Shown here: in pieces, positions 9,720-19,953 of the stretch
Layout of the letters: every line of letters begins with the position of its first letter
How positions within the stretch are numbered: position 1 is the first letter of the stretch
From: Pseudovirgaria hyperparasitica
Lineage: Eukaryota > Ascomycota > Dothideomycetes > Acrospermales > Acrospermaceae
Direction of reading: 5' to 3'
Length of the DNA stretch: 64,000 nt
Assembly: GCF_010093815.1 (NCBI RefSeq)
Contig: NW_022985554.1
Span: 404,999-468,998 of the forward strand
Translations under genes and position numbers: made by a program
The notes under the pieces: generated by a model
The model's input: the letters and a program-made list of their open reading frames with translations, nothing else
Databases searched by the model: none
Told to the model about the DNA's origin: nothing

Positions 9720-12700
9720 AAAAGCTGGAACTGAAGTACTAGACAGCTTTGTCGTCTAAAAGTACCTAGCAGAAGGGCGACACCAGGTGAGGCGATATGA
9801 GCACAATGGTTCCTTTGGATATAGTCATGAGAGGACCCATGAAACAGTGTTGTAGTTTTGATGGTCTTCCGAAGACAGTATTGGAGTCCACCGAGTGCAT
9901 ACCGAGGAGATTCTTCAAGGCCCGTTGACGAACACAGGTCAGAATAGACCTTCGAGACATGGTTGAACCATTCATTCTCTTTTCTGGTATGAGTTACTTG
10001 AAAGCTTGTGACATGGTAAATCAAGGGTTTCTAGGCGTCAAGGTCGGAGGTATCGTTTGCGACGGCGGTTGGAAGGCTCTAAAACCGAGCTATAGTATAA
10101 ACGAGTAATAGGATATAAATGCCAAGGATATAACGATTAACCTCATGATAAACTAATAGTAGTAGCTGAGAAGATGAGTGATTTGAAGAGTAATAATCAT
10201 AAGAGTCAAAAGATTCAAGGACATTTACTATATAGACTAAGCGTTTTATAGCTTAAGTACTATACATCTATCTCCAAGCCGTAGACTACTCTCGCGTAAA
10301 AGCATTCGAGCCTTCGCGACCTGAACAACGATAGTACGGGCGCCGTCACGTTGCGTAACACATATAACGCACCACCTGGTGGCACTATCGATGGCTTGTT
10401 GGAAAAAGCTCTTTATCATTCGTTCCCGACGAAGATCTCGTGTGCCAGGGAACACTGATGACACGGGCGCGGTAATTTGACATTGGGCGCCATGTAGCGG
10501 TGATTGCAAGCTTCTTACTTGTTGCCATATGCTACGCAGGAGCATTAGGTCAATGAAGTCCCCTTGGTGGCTTCTTCTCTCGCACATTTGTGTCCTTAGT
10601 CTCTGTAACTTCCTGATGTGGGAGGGAGGAGGTTTGGTAGTACCTAACGAGCGACCGACATAAAGAGTGGATATCGGTAGGATCGTTCTAGAGCAGATGT
10701 CAGCTATTGAAAGGGGCTAGAACATAAATATAGGCCTCGATATGCTCGTGACAGTTGTTGCCATTGTGCTCCAAAGTAACTTGCCAGTCCTTTAGTCATT
10801 TGTAGACATCTCCTGCTCTTCCTCAACCCACCGCACCAGGCCACGGAGTTGATGAAAAGTAGAAGGATGAGGATGGAGGAACAAGAGAACAGGCGCAAGA
10901 AGCTGCTCCAGCGCACTCTTAAAAAGAATCCGGGAGGAACTGCTTGCGCCAGTCCTCTTGTTCCGCCATCCTGAGGGTAAATTGAAGTGACGATGTCGGC
11001 AACCTGTGTAGGTGACTTGGATTTAGCGAAAGGCTAGGCGAACTCCTGGCGCCTGCCAACCTTACTTACAAGGCAACAAGGCTATACTCTTTCACAACTA
11101 CCCTGCCCTCGGATATTTGGTATCCATTCCCAACAGGCAGCAGCGCGTATTTATTCTGCCGCTGTTGATCCGGCAAGTGTGCACGGGCCACTCCAAAAAT
11201 CTATATAATCAGCTCACTCCCCTCCGTTCCTCCAACTTTTCTTCTTCATACTTACCTTCCTGACTGGGTCGTTGCTCACGAATAACCTCCTGGTATGGGA
11301 CCTGCCTGCATTGCACATCGCGGAGTAGGACCTATATGAATCTCCTTCGGGGGCTTCATTGGGGCAATTTTTGCTGGCTTCATAATTCTTTTCATCACGT
11401 CGTGGCCTTTGTGCTCCGATGAGAGGAAGAGGATCATATATCATTCATCATCCTTGGCTATTGAGATAACTTCCTAACCAGTTAAAAGAGCATCACAATG
11501 ATATACTGACGGTCATGCTGCTGATCTCAGTTCAGTTCCACGACAAACGCAACTGACAAGCGAGCTTTCGTGGGCCAAGGACCTGGGAAAGCCTTCGCCA
11601 GTACACATGGGATTCCACACTGAAGCTTTTGAAGATGTGAAAATGCTGACATGCTTCGATAGTTCTATTTCTGACGGCTTGATCTGTGATGGCTTTGATC
11701 TTTAAAAGAAAAATTTAGTCAGGTTTCAGATTTTCCACGCTTGAGGCATGCACGACGCACGCCACTCATGGCCACCAACCACAAAGCCATAAGATAGAAA
11801 TATCTCACACATCTCACTCAAACAGAAAGGACCCTTCAACAGGCCGTCTTCGCATCCTCGCTGCCTATATACACCACGATCATCGCGCGCAACCAGAGAA
11901 CACATCATCACAAAGCACAGGTGGGTCTCGTACAAGAGTCTTGATCATGCCTACGAAAGAAATCTGGCAATGATGGAGGTGGTGGAACATACACAGAAGA
12001 GTACGGAAAGATGCCCATGATGACATGCCTCCTGTTCTGGATTTTCAGGAAGATCGAGAGCTGCTCCACGCTTTACGGCCCGAGGCTGTCCTAATCCTTC
12101 CGCAATACGAGAAGCAAATCTACGATATCAGCCATATTTAAGGTAAAGATCAGCACTATTGACGAGGATCTGACAAGGCAAGATGGTTACTTTGGGTTCC
12201 TTGTGGCATTTACTTATCTAATAGTTTTCAGAAACGAACCCAAACAGAGCCATCTGGGACCCCCTCGCCCTCAAAACAGATCAGTTTCGGAACACTTTAG
12301 ATAATGATTAGCAAATCTATAAAGCCTCAAGAGCAAGTACTATCTGAGGATCTTCGTTTGTCGAGTCAGGAATAACATGAAAATTCGGGAAAGAAACCAC
12401 GCTTTGGACATGGAAGTCTGGGAGCCTCGAATGAGAAGACGTGTTCTTTGAGACACTGAAGAATGTAAAACACTGGTGTATGGAATATCTAATATAACAC
12501 CATCCGGCATGCGACAGTGAAAGAAGTCGGCATCACAGGTAATCTGACGAGAGAAACATACACTTGAAGAAGAGCACATGAAAATTCTCGATTTAAACAT
12601 GGATGTTCATACTGACAAGGTCCCCGACAACCATGCAGGCACTGTGTACATAGCCAATTTCGTTTCATTTTCAGGTCCACAGAGAGAATATGCCATTTAG

Positions 12701-12865
12701 ATATGAGAGGTTTATTCAGCGTAGTTCATATGGCCTACAACATACTAAGCGGCGCACCAGGGGATATTCTAGCATGCCGAAAAGGGCAGCTCGCGATATA
12801 CTCTGACGTCATCATTCAAGCTGAATATCTACAGTGATCTATCTGTTATATACAACTCGACGCAT
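9720..12865. other. Gene-poor region
   Basis: About 3.1 kb. A TA-rich stretch at about 10085-10260 (many ata/tta runs) looks like eroded repeat DNA. Short minus-strand frames (for example 10246-10587) lack recognisable domains. I see no supported gene, RNA or mobile element. Confidence 0.45.
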
Positions 12866-14027
12866 TTATAAGTTAGCATGCCTCTGTGCATTCTTCTCAT
12901 TGACAAGCACATATCGGTAGCGAGCCTTGCCATCTGCAAGATCAACAATGGCTTGGTTCGCATCCTTCAACGAGCGCTCCTGTATCCATGGGTGGACCTT
13001 CTTGTCCGCCGCAAGCTGCAGCATTTCCGCAATCTCGGCAGGTGATCCAATCGCAGAACCACCAACCTTGATACCATTGCCAATGAGAGTGAATGCATTA
13101 ATCGGAGGAAGATTACCGCCGTCAGGGGCACCAACCTGGATGAAGGTGCCCTTCACCTTCAACAGCCCGAGGTAGTGTGTCAACGGCATCTTCTCGCTGG
13201 ACACCGTGCAGACAATGAGATCAAGTGTGCGCTTGTGCTTCTTCTCCCAGCCTTTATCTTCGCCCGTCGCTATGTATTCGTCCGCGCCGAGCTTCAGCAC
13301 GTCGTCTCTCTTGTCGCCCTTTCTTGATATACCAACCACACGGTCTGCACCAAGTGCTTTTGCGAAAAGGACACCGAAATGTCCTAGTCCTCCGACACCA
13401 ACGATACCTACTGTCTTGCCAGGTCCACAGCCATTCTGTTTCAGTGGTGAGAAGACAGTGATGCCTCCGCACAGCATGGGTGCGGCTTCAGCACTGCTCA
13501 GGGCCTTTGGAATAGGAAGTACGAAGTGTCCGTTTGTGCGGTTGTAATCGGCGTATCCGCCGTATGACTTGCCCTCGCCATTCGGATACACGGAGCCATA
13601 TGTATTGACAAGCGCCACACCGCAGTGCGACTCATGTCCGCTCGAGCACTCGGCACAGGAGCTTTGCATACAGCTCCGCGCCTGGGCACCCACACCGACG
13701 CGGTCGCCAACCTTGACGTGCTTGACGTTCTTGCCGACCTTGACTGCCCTCCCGATGATCTCGTGTCCTACAACACAGGCTGGGAAGAAATGAGATTAGG
13801 ATGATGTTGTGGATATATGTAGGAACTCGCAATTACTTACGATATGGTGTTGGTCCCCAACCGGAGCTGAGCTGATGCAGATCAGAACCACAGATGCCGC
13901 AGTGTGAGATTTCGATGTCGACGTCGTCTTCTTCCCATTTCTTGGGCTCGAATTTGCCCCATTTCATGTGGCCCTGGACGGATTTCTCGTCCTCGCCGAG
14001 CCAGCCTTGGAATTCGTAGTCGGTCAT
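12866..14027 (-). CDS. Zinc-dependent, probably NADP(H)-type alcohol dehydrogenase (ADH6/CAD-like)
   Basis: Two exons, 14027-13841 and 13779-12866, joined over a 61-nt intron (gtaagt to ttcccag), give 366 residues, the usual length for the cinnamyl-alcohol-dehydrogenase-like branch of the medium-chain family. The catalytic zinc Cys lies in HCGICGSDLH and the zinc-proximal GHE in VVGHEIIG. The structural-zinc cysteines are in CMQSSCAECSSGHESHC. The nucleotide loop is GVGGLGHFG. The family reduces aldehydes to alcohols (or the reverse), usually with NADP(H), in the cytosol; fungal members act on cinnamaldehyde, veratraldehyde, furfural and fusel aldehydes. The real substrate is unknown. A TATA-like box lies about 90 bp upstream. 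The neighbours on both sides are unrelated. Confidence 0.92.
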
Positions 14028-14116
14028 GTTTTAAGGATGTGAATAGAAACGCTAGTACTTGACAGGTGTAAGGAATAATTTGATTAACTGAATAAGGAGG
14101 AGAAGTATGGCGAGTC

Positions 14117-14123
14117 TATATAA
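14117..14123 (-). promoter_or_regulatory. TATA-like box of the alcohol dehydrogenase gene
   Basis: The minus strand reads TTATATA here, 90-96 bp before the ATG at 14027. The position suits a fungal core promoter. Confidence 0.45.
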
Positions 14124-15479
14124 CCGCCGAAATGACGAAATGTGACGTGTGTAGGTAGCCGTAGTAGTGCAACATATTTCCCCTACCGTCTCCAGTCTAA
14201 AATGCCACCACTTATCTCCAGTTCGACTTGCCAAAGACCGCTTATTGCCGTGCAAAGTCCATACAAGTGGAGCTTTTGAACGATCCGATATAAGTCGGCT
14301 ATGCCTTGCTTTCATAATCTAGACAGTCTAGACATGCCGTCTAACCTAGCAGCACGGAACTCTCTACTGTTCGCGGCAAGCTCAACGACTGTTCCATTCA
14401 TTTCCTCGTCTTTCGCAAGACGGAACCGTACGCGAAACTACTTCGAAGTCCTCGCCTCCTCGGCAATTGAGTAAGGGTTTTTCTGTCTTCACAGACTAGT
14501 GTGGCGGCGGGGGTGGTCGATGACGACAAGCGTGGAATCTGGCCGACCATGCCGAGATCTCGAGATCGTGTCGACGGCAATGCAGATATACCCTTCAATG
14601 GCACAGAATACTATATCTCTTGCTCCGCGTATTTTACTTCCTCAATCATGGTCGTTTTCATGTTCTCGAACCGTGCTGCCGTATGTGAGTGAATAGTCTG
14701 GCAAGACGACCTTCGTCATCCATGGAAAGACGAGGGGTTCGCTGTGTAGCGGACAACAAGAGTCTAGGACTTGGAAGAAGCGTCACACAAAACGGGCATT
14801 TGCACGGCTTTATATACGCTGTTCCCGCCATCACAGTGCTCAGATGTCAGCCTCCTGAGCCGCACGTCTGTAACAAGCCATGTCAGCACTAGTAGTCTGA
14901 TTACGTCGGGTGTTTCACAACACAAACAGTACGGTAAGCCATGACATGCCAACATTGAATGTATTCATGGTGAGTTTGTATTTCAAGGGTTTGAATACTT
15001 ATTGAGTAGATATAGATATGCCTAGCCGGACAGATCTGTGATTTCGTTCACAGCGGCATCGCGGCTAGCATCGATTAGAACGAAATGCAAACGGACATAT
15101 CTGTTTCCAAAACGAAACTCTAATCCAGAAATGCTAGGAACTATGGCATAGGCTATTCAAAAAAAATTGATATTCGCAACACCGGGACTTGCTATGGCAG
15201 TGTCCTCCTTGCACATTTACGTTACGAAACCAATGCGCTCGGCAATCAAAGTTCACTGTTGCATAGATGTTAACGTCACCTCCGCAAAATAACATGATAC
15301 AAGTACCAAAAGTATAATTTATTCATTCAATAAAGCCAAGAACAAAAGTAAACTCGTCATTTATACAAGCCCATCATCCACTCAAGTCAGACACCCCCAC
15401 AAAGTATCCAAAGGCGCATAATATACACTCCATCCCTTCACCCCTGACACCACCAACCCACCCATCTCAAAAAGCAACT
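14124..15479. other. Intergenic, nothing recognised
   Basis: About 1.35 kb between the dehydrogenase promoter and the 3' end of the secreted-protein gene. It holds only short frames and an A+T-rich part near 15280-15360 that probably includes the 3' flank of the secreted-protein gene. Confidence 0.45.
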
Positions 15480-16116
15480 CTACTCCTCCCAGTACTCATC
15501 ACCCTGGTTACGGCACGTGCCAACAACACAATAGTACCCACCACCGGAGTTATTGTTGTTGGGGCTCTTAATAATCGAAGTGCCCCCTGATGGACTGAAG
15601 CCAGTGCACGAGTTATACGCCCCGTTCTGCACCGTGTAGGCCGTGTGGGCAATCTTCTGGAACACACAGACGGTGTCGCCGGGCCCGCCGTTGCAGGTGT
15701 ACGAGTTGCCCGTGGTCCAGGATGTGCTGACGTCGAAGCCGCCGCTGATCCACTCGGCTGGGGAGCCCGTGATTGAGAAGCCGATGGTGTAGGAGCGTGT
15801 CTCGGTTTGGCCGGTGCTGCAGCCGTTTTCTTGGTCGCAGGTGATGGTTTGCTGGGTGGGTTTGTGTTAGTTTTTGGGAGGGGGCTATGTGTTGGGGGGA
15901 GTGGGTGCGTACGGAGAGTTGCTTGTGGAGGTAGTTCTGGTGGGGGTCGCCGTTGCCGACGAGTTGGGTGGAGGAGGACCATTGGCTGCAGGCGCCGTAC
16001 TGGCGGTCTTCGAGGGTGTTCTTTGCGGCTTCGGATATGTCTGCTGCAGGGACGGCGACGGCGGAGGTTGCGCTGAAGAAAGCCGCGAGGGCAGTGAGGA
16101 AGGTGATGGATTGCAT
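15480..16116 (-). CDS. Small secreted cysteine-rich protein
   Basis: Exon 1 (16116-15913) and exon 2 (15851-15480) join over a 61-nt intron with an actaac branch site, giving 191 residues. Residues 1 to about 21 form a clear signal peptide (ITFLTALAAFFSATSAVA followed by VPAA). A possible pro-segment runs to about residue 38 (LEDRQ). The mature part has eight cysteines: C43, then one each in ITCDQ, NGCST, YTCNG, TVCVF, NSCTG, YYCVV and GTCRN. This even number suggests four disulfides. It is rich in Ser, Thr, Gly and aromatic residues, suggesting a beta-rich extracellular fold. I cannot name the family; it could be a host- or substrate-interaction protein. A TATAAAG box lies about 120 bp upstream. 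Confidence 0.8.
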
Positions 16117-16231
16117 GGCGGCGGTGGAGGTGGTGGTTGGCTACTGGAGTAGAGATGGAGGCTGACTTGAGGTTCTTGAAGTGGATGATTGAGCTGTGGA
16201 TGATGTTCGAAATGGCGGCAATCTGTCGTCT

Positions 16232-16238
16232 CTTTATA
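16232..16238 (-). promoter_or_regulatory. TATA box of the secreted-protein gene
   Basis: TATAAAG on the minus strand, 116-122 bp before the ATG at 16116. Confidence 0.5.
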
Positions 16239-18173
16239 CTTCGAGATGTTGTATACTCGAGGCCCGGAAACATTACTCTCTACCCACAAATCTGCCCATG
16301 ATCATCGTTTCAAAGTGATCACCAGTGTCCTAATCCAGCATGCCATGAGCCATGACGATGCTCGTGTTCCTCGTACCACACACTATCAAAAATTGAAGCC
16401 TGAAGGATCAGCCTCCTCGTCATGCGTACTAGGTTACAGGCAGAGCCTCAAGGTCGTAGCCAGCCAGTCGTATGTGACAATTCATATGCAGGGACATCGA
16501 CTAGAACCTGAAACGGCTTTTTGGCGTTTCCATGTTTCCATTTATATCCCACAATCCCTGGAGAACATTCTACCCCAGATCCACTTTGAACGCCACACTT
16601 GAGCCTCTAGGTTTGGGGGCTAGTTATATGTATGGATGTTTGTGCTGCTGGGCGCATGTCGCTCCACTTACTCTGCAAGCAACGTGAAATTCCAACATCT
16701 CCACGTTTGACGATCCTTTGCAAAGCTTGCAACTCCGGCACGTTTAGTATGATTCTTCTCGTTGCGCAAGGATGTGACCTCAATTGCCTTCTGTGTCGGA
16801 ACCTACGTGTTTGTGCGAAAGATGTAGTAGACATTCTTCACACGTAGGTTGCAAAGTATGTTCAGCTGGTATCAATGCCCAAGAGACATCCCACAAAGTA
16901 TCACAGACAGTGAGCCATTACGCCTCGGTTGTAGTCAAGACATCATTTCGAAATCCGGACAAGCCCCTAAAAGAGCCACTTCGGGCTTGGCGTCTGTTGG
17001 ACCCTTCCTAAGTCTTATTTTGACATTCCCCGCCTCAAAGACTACCAGCGTCGATCTCCACGCGACGTTTGCACGCTATAACTAATGTAGCAGACGCCGA
17101 CGTGTAATTAGCTCACGCCTGGGGCTAACCAATTTGAACAAATCCCCGTTGCTGCTGTTTCTACGTAGATCTTGCTACATCGTGGGGAACGCCATGATCA
17201 AGTGGCTTGCGTTTCGAAACCGTAGACCCGGCCTCTGGGTTGCAGGTGTGGGGATCGACAGTTGGATGTCTGCTGTCAGACCGTTTGACAGGGAAGTCAA
17301 CGTAAATGTGTGTTTGGGTGGTGGTGCAAAGAGTGTGGGGATCGAGATGGGGTATGACGATTAGTTTTTGATGGCTATATGAGTCTGTGTTTGTGCTTTG
17401 GGTCGTATGCCTTGTCGCGTAATTGTGTTGATGGTTCACGACGTCTAAGCGATTCATGAATTGCCGATCATGTGCTAAAAAGGATAAAGAAGAGATGCTG
17501 TCCAATGATGATAATATCTTGGAATAAGTATAGTGAACATGGATGCAAAGAATGCCTTGGAGAAACTCCCCAGGATGCCTCGCTTAAGCTGACTGGCCCC
17601 CAAAGTCCGCCACAAGCTCAGACCCTCTTAAGGAAACACCACGCTTATTCATAAGCGGATAAGCGCTCATGGATCTAATTATCTTCTGAGCCTTTCTAGT
17701 CTTCTAAGTCTTTCTAAAGACTAGGCTAATAGAAGCTCCATACCAGAGATCTAGCTTACTTATTAAATCTTTCCTTGAAGAGGGTTTAAGACTGTTTAGT
17801 TACTGTTTAAATACAATTATATTACTTCTTGCTAATAACTATACTTTCGTTGCATTTCTTGTTTGATTCTTGAGCGAGATGGTCGTAGACAATGTAGGTA
17901 ACGAGGCGCCGTGCGAACGGTTGACAGGTTGATTCACGTTGAAACACAGACTAAGCTTTCATACGTGGAGAGGAGGTTGTTGAAAGATTGAGTGCCAAGG
18001 GTCTGAAGCTTATTCTAATCTGGAAGGGCAATGGGCTGTACAGTATAGGGGAATTGATTGGATGAGGCCATGCTACGCCGCAGTCTGGGACAAAAACTTC
18101 AACTAATTACCTGACACTTCTATTTGATAACAACCTTGGCAATTTATATTCCCACCTCTCAACGTTCCACACC
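16239..18173. other. Intergenic, partly A+T-rich
   Basis: About 1.9 kb. The stretch 17640-17870 is markedly A+T-rich with repeated ctttctaa/cttctaag words and resembles eroded repeat DNA. Short frames on both strands show no domain. A CT-rich leader precedes the kinase-like gene. Confidence 0.45.
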
Positions 18174-19193
18174 ATGCCGCCTCCATGGAACGTAATTTCC
18201 CTGCTAACGCATCAACTCGACTGCAATGCACGTCTCACAGTATTGTGCCGAGGCAGGCGTGTCTACATCTCTATCCGTAGAAGTAACCTGAACAGCTCAC
18301 CAACACTCCAAAGGCAACTCGCCCACTTTCTAAAGGCTGTTGCGGAAGAAGAAGACGACAATGTCATAACTGAGGACTTCTACGACTGGCTCCTCGAGCC
18401 CTGCAAGAAACTCCTGGGCGACCTCTGCTTTCCATCTCACCTGACACGGCCGACCTACGCCGATTATCTCGCGCTGGAGACTTTGCACTTTGAACTACAT
18501 TCTAGCGATGGTCATGTTGTTCCTGTCCGATCGGCACGTGACGATATTATGATGCCGCCAGGCATTCGCTTACACTGTGACCTTTTCTCGGTTTGGCCGG
18601 TACTTGGACCCGAAGACCTCCAGATCCGTCTCGATTCTGCAGGGACAGACCTGAGAGCAGACTCCGTTGAGGAGTCACTATTACATGAACCTAGCAAGGT
18701 GTATGTAATGGACCACCCGTACTTCTTTAAAGCCGCTACCCAAGATAATCGCAGTCAGTGCGAAAGAGAACTCCAGGTCTTCAAGGAGATTGAACAAGCT
18801 GGTTTGAAATCTTTGAATATTACTCATCTTTCCGCCGTCGTTTGCGACTCGGATGGAGTCTTCTACGGCTTCTTACTCCCGTATATCAACACATATGGGA
18901 ACACGCTCACGTGGGCTATGGTAACACGTGCTACAGCGTCAGAACGAGCACGCTGGGCCGAACAAGTGACACACATTGTAGAGCGTCTACATGCCGCAGG
19001 AATCGTATGGGGGGACGTAAAGGCTGATAACGTGCTCGTCGACACCGAGCGAAATGCCTGGGTGGTGGACTTTGGAGGCGGTCACACGATAGGATGGGGG
19101 GAGAGCAGCACGGCAGGGACAATAGAGGGCGATCGAATCGGCTTGCAGAAGATCCTAGAGTTCATCAGATCTCCCAAAGTTGTTCGAGAATGA
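18174..19193 (+). CDS. Protein-kinase-like protein, fungal orphan type
   Basis: A single exon of 339 residues. The first ~170 residues are not recognisable (charged, with EDFYDWLLEPCKKLLGDLC). The rest has kinase-fold landmarks in order: a candidate N-lobe lysine in YFFKAA, a candidate helix-C glutamate in CERELQVFKEI, a hinge-like FLLPYIN, a catalytic loop WGDVKADNVLVD (the HRD histidine and arginine replaced, the catalytic Asp, Lys and Asn kept), and a metal site VDFGGG. The chain then ends soon after with a short helix (GLQKILEFI), so the C-lobe is minimal. This layout is common in lineage-expanded fungal kinase-like proteins of unknown substrate. The catalytic residues are present, so activity is possible. 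No neighbouring gene hints at its partner. Confidence 0.7.
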   Translation: MPPPWNVISLLTHQLDCNARLTVLCRGRRVYISIRRSNLNSSPTLQRQLAHFLKAVAEEEDDNVITEDFYDWLLEPCKKLLGDLCFPSHLTRPTYADYLALETLHFELHSSDGHVVPVRSARDDIMMPPGIRLHCDLFSVWPVLGPEDLQIRLDSAGTDLRADSVEESLLHEPSKVYVMDHPYFFKAATQDNRSQCERELQVFKEIEQAGLKSLNITHLSAVVCDSDGVFYGFLLPYINTYGNTLTWAMVTRATASERARWAEQVTHIVERLHAAGIVWGDVKADNVLVDTERNAWVVDFGGGHTIGWGESSTAGTIEGDRIGLQKILEFIRSPKVVRE

Positions 19194-19953
19194 CTGGTGC
19201 AAGTGACCTTTTCACCCCTTGCAGTACCTTGCTACTTACTCCCTGGAATCCTAATTCTAGAGATATTAAAAACAATATAAGATTTCAAGGATATCGCGTG
19301 CGACACGTGCCAATCACGGACGGACGCGACGGTCTAAGCTTGCTGAGATAGCATTAACCTGGTCGATGTCATGTACAAAGTAAGGCTGGTGCTAAGCGTA
19401 CCGCTCCAAGACTTCACCCGGTATAGACAGACGCCAAACTTTTAGTAAGAGCATTCAAAAAATGCTGGCCCTCGTGCAATCCTCTCAGACTCCTTGCATA
19501 TGCCGAGCAGTCCTAGTTTGATGCCCAGAAATGTTGGTGGTGCATGGATGCTAGTACACATCCGGTACTGTAACAGATCCAGATCCTCTAAGCCACCTTG
19601 CAGCCACATACGTATTACGTGTTGTGTTAGCACCTGTGTCCGATGGGGTTTATCCTATGTCAAAATGTAACCATATGCATGGGTGGGCGTCAGGAGCTTC
19701 AATATCGCCGATAATGCCATATGTGTGTTGGAGTTACAAAGATTTTAGTACGCAGACGGCTTGAGGCCGAGTAAGCAGGGATACAGTGCCATCTTACAGA
19801 AGAGCCCCTTGGGCTAACAGCGAGCATTTGGCCGCTGTGTTAATTAACCTGGGTATTTCCAGGATTAAAGAAAGCCGTGATAGACGTTCCCGAAGTGCCT
19901 CAAACACCCTCTATGAAACACAACAGATGGCGGGATGAAACCAACACTCGTAC
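19194..19953. other. Intergenic, nothing recognised
   Basis: A 760-bp spacer between convergent 3' ends of the kinase-like and regulator genes. No supported gene. Confidence 0.5.

Noticed and set aside
10246-10587. Minus-strand frame of 113 residues
   Set aside because: No domain, flanked by TA-rich eroded DNA, no splice continuation seen.
15467-16273. Minus-strand frame of 268 residues
   Set aside because: Pro/Arg/His-rich shadow of the secreted-protein gene in another frame.
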